Shown here piece after piece: positions 1-9,466 of a stretch of 64,000 nucleotides of DNA. Position 1 is the first letter of the stretch, and every line of letters starts with the position of its first letter. Position numbers and translations under genes: made by a program. The stretch comes from Calliopum simillimum (taxonomy: Eukaryota; Arthropoda; Insecta; Diptera; Lauxaniidae), in NCBI GenBank assembly GCA_951812925.1, contig OX638372.1:54124028-54188027 (forward strand), written 5' to 3'. The notes below the pieces were generated by a model that was given only the letters and a program-made list of their open reading frames with translations, ran no database searches and was not told the DNA's origin.

Positions 1-205
1 ATTTTTTCCAAACTTTGATTTGATTTGGAAAAAGGTTAATTTGACTTAGGAAAAGGACAATTTGATTGGAAAAAGGTTAATTTGGTTTAGAAACGGTTTA
101 TTTTGATTAGGAATAAGTTTAATCTGATTTGGAAAAATATCAATATGACGTGGAAAAAGATGAAGAATATGATGTGGAAAACGTTTAACTTGCCGTGCAA
201 AACCT
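1..205. repeat. 21-bp minisatellite, about 8-9 degenerate units, intronic
   Basis: Repeated units of about 21 bases (20-24) built on TTGGAAAAAGGTTAATTTGA run from the window edge to about position 205. Units differ by a few substitutions. The array has stops in all frames I read and lies directly upstream of the splice acceptor at 279-280, so it is intronic. A 21-base period equals seven codons, but nothing suggests translation. Confidence 0.75.
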
Positions 206-280
206 ATATCCTTGCGACATTTTGCCTTTCATTTTCATAAATTTCAAACAGAAATTCATTATATTTTTTCTCGTCCACAG

Positions 281-1174
281 GTCGAAATCACCTTGAAAGA
301 ACATGCGTTGGTTCATCTCAAAAATGAGAACACAAATACCGAAAATCAAATGTACCAAAGTCTACAGGAGAACAATAATAAGATAGCGCTACAGCAACGC
401 CAAGATGTTGAGCAACAGGCACAGCATCAACGTGAAGCCGAGACAGAACTCAAACAACTGAACAAAATCATTATATTGAAAGATCAAGTTATATTGGCAT
501 TAACTAACGAATTGGCTAAATTACGTAAAGAACTCTCCGATTTGGCCATTTATCATGAATATGGCGAAGAACCATCTGGCAAATATACAAGACTTAAGCA
601 TCAACTTGACAATTTAACTGATATCTGCAATCGTACAAGACGGCATGCGCTCAAAAAAGCCAGCAGCAATGGTGAATCACATGAAAAGGCCGTTGATGAT
701 ACCAATTTGGAAGTTATCATGAATTGCTTGAAAATGGCGCAACCGCTAACCGATAGCAGCAGTGAGGAGGAAGAAAAGGAGCTTACAGCTTTATTGAAAG
801 TTTCGACGGAACAACGTTTAGCCAAAATGTCTGCTGATATACAGAAATTTGTTTATGGTACACAAAATCTACCAGATGTAACAGTTAGTGCGAAGCCGCC
901 GGTGCTTCAATCCACTCCTCCATCTGCATATATTGCTCACATCGAAGAATCCGAGCTGAATACGCTGATTGAAGAATCTTCGAATTATGCAAATGAAATT
1001 GCAAAATTACGCAAGCAATTGGATGATGTACGTGAAAATTTTGAAATGGAGAAGTTACAATGGTGCGAGGAACGTGAAAAGGTGCTGAGTTATCAGAAGC
1101 AATTGCAGACTCACTACATCAATATGTATCAGCAGCTGCGTAGCTTGCAGAAAGCTGAAGGAAGTGATGTTTGA
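281..1174 (+). CDS. Last coding exon of a coiled-coil protein (5' exons outside the window)
   Basis: A pyrimidine-rich tract ending in CCACAG (acceptor AG at 279-280) precedes a phase-0 exon of 297 codons ending in TGA at 1172-1174. The ATG at 212 lies in the intron and is not the start. The encoded C-terminal part is mostly heptad-like coiled coil (about residues 5-95 and 225-292 of the exon), Gln/Glu/Lys-rich, with an acidic-serine patch (DSSSEEEEKE) near residue 160 and a proline-containing linker. The last 60 residues include WCEEREKVLSYQKQLQ followed by an aromatic HYINMYQQL stretch, which resembles the end of LZTS/Fez1-type leucine-zipper proteins; that resemblance is from memory and weak. 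Function is unknown, probably scaffold or cytoskeletal. It converges with the Nostrin gene, whose stop lies 7.5 kb away on the other strand. Confidence 0.8.
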   Translation, partial: VEITLKEHALVHLKNENTNTENQMYQSLQENNNKIALQQRQDVEQQAQHQREAETELKQLNKIIILKDQVILALTNELAKLRKELSDLAIYHEYGEEPSGKYTRLKHQLDNLTDICNRTRRHALKKASSNGESHEKAVDDTNLEVIMNCLKMAQPLTDSSSEEEEKELTALLKVSTEQRLAKMSADIQKFVYGTQNLPDVTVSAKPPVLQSTPPSAYIAHIEESELNTLIEESSNYANEIAKLRKQLDDVRENFEMEKLQWCEEREKVLSYQKQLQTHYINMYQQLRSLQKAEGSDV

Positions 1175-2890
1175 ATAGGAGTCGGTCGGTCTGGCATTTT
1201 ATCAGCGACCCCCAGTTTCACGTAATCATTATTTGTTGTTCATGTTTATTGTCTCGTATTTATTTTTTTTTCTTTATGTAATTGCAATTTCATTTTACAC
1301 AACACTTCGTTCGTAAATTATTAAGTATTCAAATGTAGTTGAAACAAGAGTTATTGTATTATACAAAATATATATATATTTTTCAAACTGTAAGCAAATT
1401 ACTTTTTTTCTACATGATTGGGGAAACTTAAGAGAATAGGATTTGGTTTTTGAACAAAAATTGCAATACAAATTTGCCACTTCTTTTTTTCCCCTCTTGA
1501 TTTTTCAAGCCGTTTATGGTGGTTTGGGATCTTCTATTTACGATTATGAACTTGATTTATTTTTATGACGTCAGAAATTTTAGATATTGCAATTTTTATA
1601 ACCTCAAAAATAACGAAAAATCGTGTGTTTTGCGCAGATATATTGAAATTTCTTTAAATTCTGATAGAGCAATTCTGTAAACGGACTTAGGCTCAGCATC
1701 AAAAAGGACATTGGAAATCACTTCCGTTGCACAGTGCAGCAAAATCCAAATATCCTGGCCAAAAGTCCAAAAATAAACTTTAATTCCAGGAAGTTTTGGT
1801 TAGATATTTTGTAAAATAATTGCCCAGGATATCAGTAACAGAGACAATAATATGGTTTCGACGTATACTTTAAAGCATACAAACGTCAGAACATAGAAAA
1901 CTGTTTGATATATAAAATTGTGATTAAAGTTATGCCAAATGAAATTTGCTGGACACGAATTGAATTTGTCATTTTTAAAAGGGGATATGTGACGAAATTA
2001 AAACTTCTGGTAAATTTAAGAAAAACCCTCATAAGTTTGGTAAATCTTATTTTAGTGCGATATTAGTGATGAAGGTTAACTAACAATAATACTGAGCAGT
2101 AATCTGCGTACTTGGAAAACAGATAAACCAACCAGTGGTATCGCCACAACGACAAAAAAGCGAAAGAATAATTCTCTGGTGAGCGACACATATCCCCTTT
2201 TAAATATGACCGATTCAATTGTTTACAATTTTAAATAACTTTTCGGCTATAACTCTTCAACTCTGTTCTTTTTTGAATATTTTGATGTATCACTAACTTT
2301 CATAAAAGAAAAAAATAACGGTAAAAGTGGCATATTTCTAAGAAACACAAAATTTCTATTAAGTACGTTGAACGTGAAAGTGCCAAAAAAAAGCTTCACT
2401 TAGTTCCAGAAATTTTTTGACATGATTTGATATATTGAAGTATTGTTTATCCTTTGCTCAATTTGCAGCTTTCACTATTGTCCACTACTCAAATTACACT
2501 TAATAATACTCAACTGCTGCTGTAAAAAAAAAAATTGTCGTTCGAAAATAAAATATTTTTTAATAAAAAATGATTGGTGTACATGAGGAAGAAGACTTAT
2601 TTTATGTCGAATCTGAGTCACTGCTCTCAAGTTTCACTTCCCTCGGTTTCACTCTCATCATCATTTTTATAGCCTAAATCAGGGTATGGACTTGACAAAA
2701 GCTTTATAACATTTTCAGAAAGGCTGAATCAGTTTTTTTTTTATTTTTTCTAAACGATTAGATTATCGGATCCGCGGATACCAACATCATAAGAAGTATA
2801 TTTTCGTTCGTTTTTTCTCTTGATATTTTTCTAGATCGATCTTTTCTGTAATTTCTGAAATCTTTATTTCGGGCTTCTTGAGTAGATATA
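1175..2890. other. 3' UTR then intergenic sequence without a gene
   Basis: The 3' UTR of the coiled-coil gene starts here; an AATATA-like signal lies near 1365 and the first AATAAA near 1771. At about 1595-1725 there is a single degraded arm of the fold-back family better seen at 62030-62590 (shared GATAGAGCAATTCTG and CCTCAAAAAT words). Short inverted arms at about 1960-1992 and 2188-2219 share AAAAGGGGATATGTG. Otherwise AT-rich and featureless. Confidence 0.5.
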
Positions 2891-3964
2891 ACAGGTGATC
2901 CAATAAGAGCTTCCTACTTTGTTTTCTAAATAAAATACATAAAAATCACTGTATTGATGCAAATCTTTATTTGATATGATAGTTCGGTTCCTACAACTTA
3001 ATATTTAAAAATTATTTTGTTCAAATGTTGCCCACAACTAGCTCTTAAATGGTTCATTCTGTGGGTACAATTTTTGGCAACTCTTTCGAGCATATCGACC
3101 GGTATTCCTTGATTTACACGAGTTATATTGGTTTCCAAAGCGTCAATAGTTTCGGGTTTGTCGACATAAATAAGTGATAAACAAGGGGTTGTAACATATC
3201 CCCAAAGAAAGCAATCTAATAGCGTCAAATCGCATGATATTGGTGGCCAATTTACAGGAGCATTTCTTGAGATGATGTTTTCATCCAACGTTTCCCTCAA
3301 TAAAGCGATTGTTTTTCTAGCTGTGTGGCATATTGCGTCATCCGGTTATACTAATATCCTATACTAATATCCTGAATTTTTGGCAACAAAAATTATTGTT
3401 AGTTATTAGTTAACGTAGCCGTTCAACCAGAAATGAGCTTCAACACAATTTTTCGTTAAAATAATGGATCGAAATTAAAACGTATATCAAGATCAGCCGG
3501 CTTCAATTCTTATACGAGCTGTAATTTATAGGCATTCAGGCCAAGATACGCCACAATGATCCATAAGAGATGCCCAAAGCCTGAGATTGGCGACGAATGG
3601 ATTGTTCACGGTTTTCACGAACACTCTCTGCTACTGTAGCAATATTCTCTAAATTACGGGCTCTATACACTTTAGTTGAATGATGAATGTCCAATAGTGT
3701 AAAATTGCATCGAAATCTGGTGATAGTATTTCGAATAGTGATATCAGTTGGACGTTCATAACAACCAAAATGATGTTGAAGAACTCTACAACATTCTCTA
3801 ATTGATGACTGATTTTGGTAATAAGTTTCCACAATAAATAAACGTTGTTCAGGATTGAGTCGTATTGAGTACTGAACACAAACGTCATATGGACAAGCAA
3901 TTTGACACATAACAGCTGACAAAATAACCCAGTTGGAAAAAGGACCTCGTATTGGATCACCCTT
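2891..3964 (-). mobile_element. Decayed mariner-type transposon with terminal repeats
   Basis: Both ends carry the word GGTGATCCAATA in inverted orientation (2893-2904, and its complement just before 3964), each next to a TA dinucleotide (2889-2890 and 3965-3966), as expected for a Tc1/mariner insertion. Between them, on the minus strand, lie recognisable N- and C-terminal parts of a transposase. At 1074 bp it is shorter than a full mariner (~1.3 kb), consistent with internal loss. Confidence 0.75.
2998..3872 (-). pseudogene. mariner-type transposase remnant (HTH plus C-terminal part)
   Basis: Read on the minus strand. The N-terminal helix-turn-helix part starts near 3872 (QYSIRLNPEQRLFIVETYYQ and onward, through GISYGSLWRIL near 3545). 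It continues with stops and frameshifts through ELKPADL and EAHFWLNGYVN around 3420-3490, where the first catalytic Asp codon has become Val. It resumes at 3340-2998 with DDAICHTARKTIALL, NWPPISCDLTLLDCFLWGY and a C-terminal GQHLNKIIFK. The order and motifs match the large insect mariner family whose HTH is annotated as DUF4817. Roughly 80-100 central residues are missing or scrambled, so no active enzyme is possible. Confidence 0.8.
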
Positions 3965-4384
3965 TAGTTTGGCTGTTATTAATTTTTGCAACAAAATGGA
4001 CAAAATTTCCCATAGTGCAGTGGTGTCACTTACAAAAACTTTAAATTATTTTTTGACCTTGGAAATACCCGTTGAAATTAGTACCAAATGATAAATGAGC
4101 ATAGACTTTTTCTCAAAACCGCTTTTCCGATTCACATCACGTAGTCCTCATATTGAGGAGCACAACTTTGCTTGAAAAACTTTTCGTGACTCTGGCCTAA
4201 GAGTGACGATAATTTAATTTTGCTAACAAAATGTTTGGAGTTTATTGCTGAATAACAGCGTATGCGAATATTATTATTGTGCATTCGAAACATCATCAAA
4301 GGAGCTTTACAATTCTGTGTGAAAATGTTAAGTCCTGTGTTTTAGAACTTTAGCTGTCGTCGATAAATTACGTGGGATTAGGAG

Positions 4385-4625
4385 ACACCTCTGGTCAATT
4401 TCTCCCTTGGTTTTTGTGTGACACCTTTATCTTTGTAGTCGATCAACAGGATCCCTTCCGAGTCCCAAAAGACTGTCGCTATGACTTTCTCAGCCTACTG
4501 TGTCACCTTATACTACTCCACTGCATGGAGTACTGTTTGAACTCAGGTTCATAATGATAAGCCCAAGTTTCATACCCAGTAATAATTCGAGTCAATACTC
4601 CATCTCGGGAGAATACCTCAAGCGC
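4385..4625 (-). pseudogene. Fragment of a SETMAR-like mariner transposase
   Basis: Minus-strand translation in shifting frames gives a TGxETWAYHYEPE motif (the catalytic DET is now YET) followed by KQYSMQW and a stretch corresponding to the VFWDSEGILLIDY block of mariner transposases. Stops and frame changes interrupt it. No terminal repeats were found, so this is an isolated fossil fragment, unrelated to the DUF4817-type copy next to it. Confidence 0.6.
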
Positions 4626-4966
4626 TGTTTTTTTTTTTTGGAGGCTACGTCATGAAATTTAAAAATGGTTTTGTTTCTGCGAGCAGTGTCTTCCTTTTTT
4701 TTTTGACTTTTTGATTTCCGGCGTAGTCACTATAATTTGTTTGGCAAGAACAGCAGGATACTTGATTTACTCCATATTTGAGATTTTATTCATTCTTGAC
4801 TAATGAAATTTGTATTTTTATCTTCACTGGACTAAGCGCATCTAAAACATTTGCTAAAGTATAGTCCGGACCAAGTATTTGGAGTTTAGTCCAATTTTGT
4901 TGAATGGTGTGCTAATAAAACTCGGTTGCACAATGTTTCAAAAACTTTCTGTAATTTGTAGCTTAA

Positions 4967-5075
4967 TGGGGGTTATCGTGAATCAAGATTCCCGGGGAAT
5001 TTTCTCAGACTGCAGTGCATTCTCTATTGCAGTTTAAGAAAATTCGCGGGGAATCTTGATTCACGATAACCCCCA
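4967..5075. repeat. 109-bp perfect-stem hairpin (micro-MITE)
   Basis: Two arms of about 40 bases (4967-5006 and 5037-5075) are nearly exact inverted copies, beginning TGGGGGTTATCGTGAATCAA and ending with the reverse complement. The loop is about 30 bases. The arms are more GC-rich than the flanks. Shape and size are those of a tiny fold-back MITE; no target duplication is certain. Confidence 0.75.
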
Positions 5076-5156
5076 ATGTGAAACTGAAAGTTACTGTTCT
5101 TGCAAAGGCTCAGTGTGAGATTTTGCCAATCTAGGACTTCAAAATGAAAAAAAAAA

Positions 5157-6270
5157 CTAGTAAGGGTGTAAAATTTGGCCTGGCCAAACATTAAATACCC
5201 TACACTGCAGTATTTTTAAAATTTTGCTCATATGGGAGGTGCTACGCCCTCTTGTTCGAGTTCACCGAGTTTTTGTTCAGAGCTTGCATTTATAGGTTTA
5301 AATGTCTGAGTGAAAAATGTTTTCAGCATAGTGTTTTGAAGCTTTTGCTTATATAGAAGGTGCCACGCCCTCTTGTCCGAATTCCTCTAGCTTTAGCTTA
5401 GAGCGTGCATTTATAGTCTTTAGTATTTGAGTGAAATTTGTTTGGATTATCTCAAAAAACTCTTTCCGTATGGCATTTTGAAACTTTTGCTCATATGGGA
5501 GGTGCTACGCCCCCTTGTCCGATTTCACCCAATTTTTGTTGAGAGCTTTCATTTATAGTTTTTAGTGTCTGAGTTAAATTTGGTTCGAATATCTCAAAAA
5601 TCGCTTTCAGTATAGCGTTTTGAAGCTTTTGCTTATATGGGAGGTGCCACGCCCCCTTGTCCGATTTCACCCAATTTTTGTTGAGAGCTTTCATTTATAG
5701 TTTTTAGTGTCTGAGTTAAATTTGGTTCGAATATCTCAAAAATCGCTTTCAGTATAGCGTTTTGAAGCTTTTGCTTATATGGGAGGTGCCACGCCCTTTT
5801 GTCCGAGTTTGCTCAGTTTTTTCTCAGAGCTTGCGCTTACAATTTCTAGTATTTATGTGTATTTTGGTTGCATTGTCGTGAAAAATACTCCTAAAATTGC
5901 ATTTTGAATATATTTTTTGTATGGGCGGTAGGCGTGTCCGTTAACCGATTTTGCTCATTTTCAATCCCCCGAGCTATCTTTGATGACGGAGGCAGGGTAA
6001 CAAATTTCATTGAATTATCTTGCTTAGTTTTCCCAAAAAGTGTATTTCCACACACATCACCCAGCCAGCCACCCAGCCAGCCAGCCATCCAGCCAGCCAG
6101 CCAGCCAGACAGACGGACATGGCTATATCGACTCAGGAGGTGACGCTGATCAAGAATATATATACTTTTCTATACCTGCCACGCCTCCTTCTCTGCGTTA
6201 CAAACGGAAGGACAAAGTGAATATACCCTGGGTGTAGGGTATAAAAAAAAAAAAAGAATTAATAAATTTA
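5157..6270 (+). mobile_element. INE-1/mini-me-like repeat element with 142-bp internal tandem repeats, copy A
   Basis: Starts with ACTAGTAAGGGTGTAAA, then carries about five copies of a unit near 142 bp containing GGGAGGTGCCACGCCC and TTGTCCGA (the units at 5494-5635 and 5636-5777 are nearly identical). It ends with a (CAGC)n microsatellite (about 6061-6109), a conserved core GACGGACATGGCTATATCGA, a short (TA)n, and GGGTGTAGGGTATAAA. The microsatellite-core-(TA)n order recalls Drosophila mini-me/DINE-1 (Helitron-associated) elements; the tephritid assignment is inference. Copy B follows directly head to tail. Confidence 0.7.
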
Positions 6271-6914
6271 ACTAGTAAGGGTGTAAATTTTGGCCTGGCC
6301 AAAAAATAAATACCCTACACTGCAGTATTTTGAAAAGTTTGCTTATATGGGAGGTGCCACGCCCTAATGTCCGAGTACACCCAGTTTTTGTTCAGAGCTT
6401 GCATTTATAGTTTTTATTGTCAGAGTGAAATTTAGTTGGATTATCTCAAAAAACTCTTTCAGTATAGCATTTTGAATCTTTTGCTTATATGGGAGGTGCC
6501 ACGCCCTCTTGTCCGAGTACACCCAGTTTTTGTTCAGAGCTTGCATTTATAGTTTTTATTGTCAGAGTGAAATTTAGTTGGATTATCTCAAAAAACTCTT
6601 TCAGTATAGCGTTTTGAAGCTTTCGCTTATATGGGAGGTGCCACGCCCTCTTGTCCGAATTCGCTCAAATTTTTATTAGAGCTTGCGCTTACAATTCATA
6701 GTACTTATATGTATTGTGGTTGCATTGTCGTGAAAAATACTCCTAAAATTGCATTTTGAATATAATTTTTGTATGGGCGGTAGGCGTGTCCGTTGACCGA
6801 TTTCGCTCATTTTCAATCCCCCGAGCTAACTTTGACGACGGAGGCAGTGTACCAAATTTCATTGAATTATCTTGCTCAGTTTTCCCAAAAAGTGTATTTC
6901 AACACACAGCCAGC

Positions 6915-6946
<32 letters not shown>

Positions 6947-7100
6947 CAGCCAGCCAGCCAGACAGACGGACATGGCTATATCGACTCAGGAGGTGACGCT
7001 GATTAAGAATATATATACTTTTCTATACCTGCCACGCCTCCTTCTCTGCGTTACAAACGGAAGGACAAAGTGAATATACCCTGGGTGTAGGGTATAAAAA
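6271..7100 (+). mobile_element. INE-1/mini-me-like repeat element, copy B (tandem with A)
   Basis: Repeats the whole plan of copy A: ACTAGTAAGGGTGT start, three 142-bp units (GGGAGGTGCC at about 6349, 6491 and 6633), a divergent last unit, (CAGC)n at about 6907-6962, the GGACATGGCTATATCGACTC core, and the GGGTGTAGGGTATAAA end. It stops exactly where the Transib-like sequence resumes (AATGTGCTTG at 7101), which fixes its right boundary. Confidence 0.7.
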
Positions 7101-8359
7101 AATGTGCTTGAAAATCGACCATATTTTGTAATTTGTTAGAAAAGACCCCAATTGTTATGAAAATAAGCATAAAAGAGAATAAAAGAAATGTCATAGGCAT
7201 GATATCAGCTATCAAACACATACTATTGAACAGCATGCAAAAACAAATTTTCAAGGTTGCATCGATAACATAACTTTAAGCGATCAAATTGAAGTTTGTT
7301 TTATGGCAAAACGTTTTTTGCATTAAAGGTCAATACTTTCACTAAAAAATTTTGCTATACACAACCCTTGCATTTGCACTTAAGAATTTTAATCGAATTA
7401 TTTTATTATCAGCTAAAAGGTAAGACAAATTTCAAAAATCTTGAATCTTTCATAGACTATAACTTACAAGTTGGCCGTAGTAAGGCTATGCCAAAGCATA
7501 CAGGATGAGCATACATACTCATAGAATAGACTTCAAAAATAAAATCTTGCCCATTTTTTGCCCAAAGGCTAATTTTTTTACAATGACTAAATTGTTATAA
7601 TGAACAATTGCACTGAAATCATGAAAAAACAATTTACTTTATCTATTTTAACACTCCCATTTTTTGACAGTAGTATTCAGTTACCACTGAAATGGTAAAT
7701 ACAAATTTTCAAGTTGATATCTTCATAACAATTTTTTAGAATTTTTTTTTTACAAAAAAAGGCACATTTGTATGGGAGGTGCAAGTAGATTTTGTCCGAT
7801 TTTTTTCATCTCTGAATCAAACCTCCGCATAAAGAATTAAAGTTCATATACAAAATTTCAACTCGATACTTTTGAAACTACGGCTAAAATTGAATTTTGA
7901 CTTCCTAGATTGGCAAAATCTCACACTGTGCAAGGGCTGCACTGAAAAGTGTCAAATTGATCCCAAATGAAATAATTTAACAAAGTTATTTTTTAATTTA
8001 AGTTAAAATGTTTTTTTATTATGTATCATGTAAGTATTTGTGATAAATTAATTGGTAACATTTGTAGACAAACTTTTTGCAGTGTTGTCGTTTCAATTTT
8101 CAAATAACGTTAATGATTACGATTATTAAGTCCTTATTAGTTACTACTAAGTAAATATTTAATATTATTTTGTTAGTGTATTGCATTTCATAATTAAAAA
8201 ATAACTTAAAACGAAAACAATATTAAGGAAAGAAAAAATTAAATCTCTTAACAAAATTAATTTTGAATTAGATTCGCAAATTGTTAATTGAAAAAAAGAA
8301 GTTTTTAATATTTCTTTCGTTGATCGCTTAGTTTTTTCTACAAAATTTTTATACTTTTT

Positions 8360-8653
8360 TTTACAAATTTTTCTCTTTTATTTGGCAGTCAAAAAGGAAG
8401 ACAATTTGCACATAAATCGATTTTTTTAATTAGAAACTTTTCTTTGTTATTTTTTGTTTTCTATAGTTAAATACATTTCTCATAATGCTAAACACTAAGT
8501 TATTAACAAAACGTTCCATTTTAACTTGAACTCGACAATAAGCGCGAGTTTTCGAATTTAATATAGACTACAATCTACTTCCCTTATTTAAAACTCAACT
8601 TAACCCCCCCTAAACATTCAAGACTCACGAAGCCACTGCACTCCACTGTCGTC
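8360..8653 (-). other. nost: nost 3' UTR
   Basis: Sequence downstream of the nost stop on the minus strand. The nearest AATAAA (complement of TTTATT at 8377-8382) lies about 270 bases after the stop and is the likeliest polyadenylation signal. From 7931 to 8360 the sequence is AT-rich with further possible signals and no ORF. Confidence 0.5.
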
Positions 8654-9466
8654 TCAAGCAAATTCTTCAACATATGTTGCTGGAAAGATGCCCACTTGAT
8701 TGCGTAAGGCGCCCAGCCACCAGCCGTCCTCCTGTTTTGCATGAACCTCAATGATATCGCCAGGATTCAATTCCAGTTCGTCATATAATTTTGGTGTATA
8801 GCTGTATAGGGCCTTACATCTACTTAAAATTACGGTTTTTGTTGGTGCAGCGCCAATCGCCATTGTCGTCGTCGTCGTTGTCTCACTTTGTGTATTCACT
8901 TCGTTCTCAATTATTTCAGCAGTATTTTGATAATATTGTTGTTGTTGTTGTTGTGGTGTATCACCGCCACCACCACCGATGACGATGCTTCCAATTTGCT
9001 TCTTCGGCGGCGTTCCATTGACTACAATGCAGCTGGCACTTTTCTCGATAATCGCCAATTTCGCTTTGTTTGTTGTCGGTGAGGACTGCTGTTCGTCATC
9101 CTCATCCTGTGAACTAAATTCATCAAAATCGGAATCATGTTGATTTGAGCCACCATCGGCCTGTCCACGATCAAAATATGGATCGTTGGCGCCTATAGTT
9201 TTCGTCTTCACGCAAATTTGCGTGTTGGTGGTAAATGTTTCGATATTGCTCTTGCTGCGATTGAACGGTTTGACTATAATCTCCTTATTGAGTTCGGCAC
9301 AGCTGACATTGGTCGATGTATTCGCTTGTGAGATGCACTCGTATTCATTCTCTCGCAGCGAATCATCGGCGCCGCTGTTATTGCTCGTATTGACTTTTTC
9401 GTTGTTCTTTAGCCAGAGTGGAACTTTCAATATGCTTTGTTGTAGACCTGTACGATCGCGTGTGAT
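8654..9466 (-). CDS. nost: nost coding exon 6: linker and SH3 domain
   Basis: Acceptor TTACAG (AG at 9468-9467), runs to the stop at 8654. 270 codons. After ITRDRTGLQQSILKVPLWL comes a disordered linker with acidic DSDFDEFSSQDEDDEQQ, a glycine run, Gln and Thr tracts, then the SH3: ALYSYTPKLYDELELNPGD, GWWLGAL and GIFPATYVEEFA. The conserved aromatic ligand-binding residues of SH3 domains (ALYxY, WW, PxxY) are all present. Confidence 0.92.
   Translation of the reverse strand: MTRDRTGLQQSILKVPLWLKNNEKVNTSNNSGADDSLRENEYECISQANTSTNVSCAELNKEIIVKPFNRSKSNIETFTTNTQICVKTKTIGANDPYFDRGQADGGSNQHDSDFDEFSSQDEDDEQQSSPTTNKAKLAIIEKSASCIVVNGTPPKKQIGSIVIGGGGGDTPQQQQQQYYQNTAEIIENEVNTQSETTTTTTMAIGAAPTKTVILSRCKALYSYTPKLYDELELNPGDIIEVHAKQEDGWWLGALRNQVGIFPATYVEEFA

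Larger units (their letters stand above)
5109..7930. mobile_element. Transib-like non-autonomous transposon, copy 1, split by a later insertion
   Basis: The left end (5109) reads CTCAGTGTGAGATTTTGCC and the right end (7930) is the inverted CACAGTGTGAGATTTTGCC. The body from 7101 to 7930 aligns with the uninterrupted copy at 54922-55815. The 5 bases outside each end, AAAGG (5104-5108) and CAAGG (7931-7935), differ by one, fitting a 5-bp target duplication. The first ~48 bases are separated from the rest by a 1.94 kb block of other repeats (5157-7100). No transposase coding remains. The left heptamer has one mutation (CTCAGTG). Confidence 0.7.

Noticed and set aside
1960..2219. Possible fold-back element from short arms sharing AAAAGGGGATATGTG
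   Set aside because: Only about 32 bases pair, the flanks diverge and no second copy was seen, so listed only as a note.
5231..5920. Regularly spaced ~142-bp repeats considered as a CRISPR-like or satellite array
   Set aside because: Units are contiguous and similar over their full length with no variable spacers, and they belong to a dispersed mobile element in a eukaryotic genome.
5904..6237. Pro/Ser/Gln-rich ORFs at the CAGC microsatellite
   Set aside because: All three frames are open only because the tetranucleotide repeat lacks stops; not coding.
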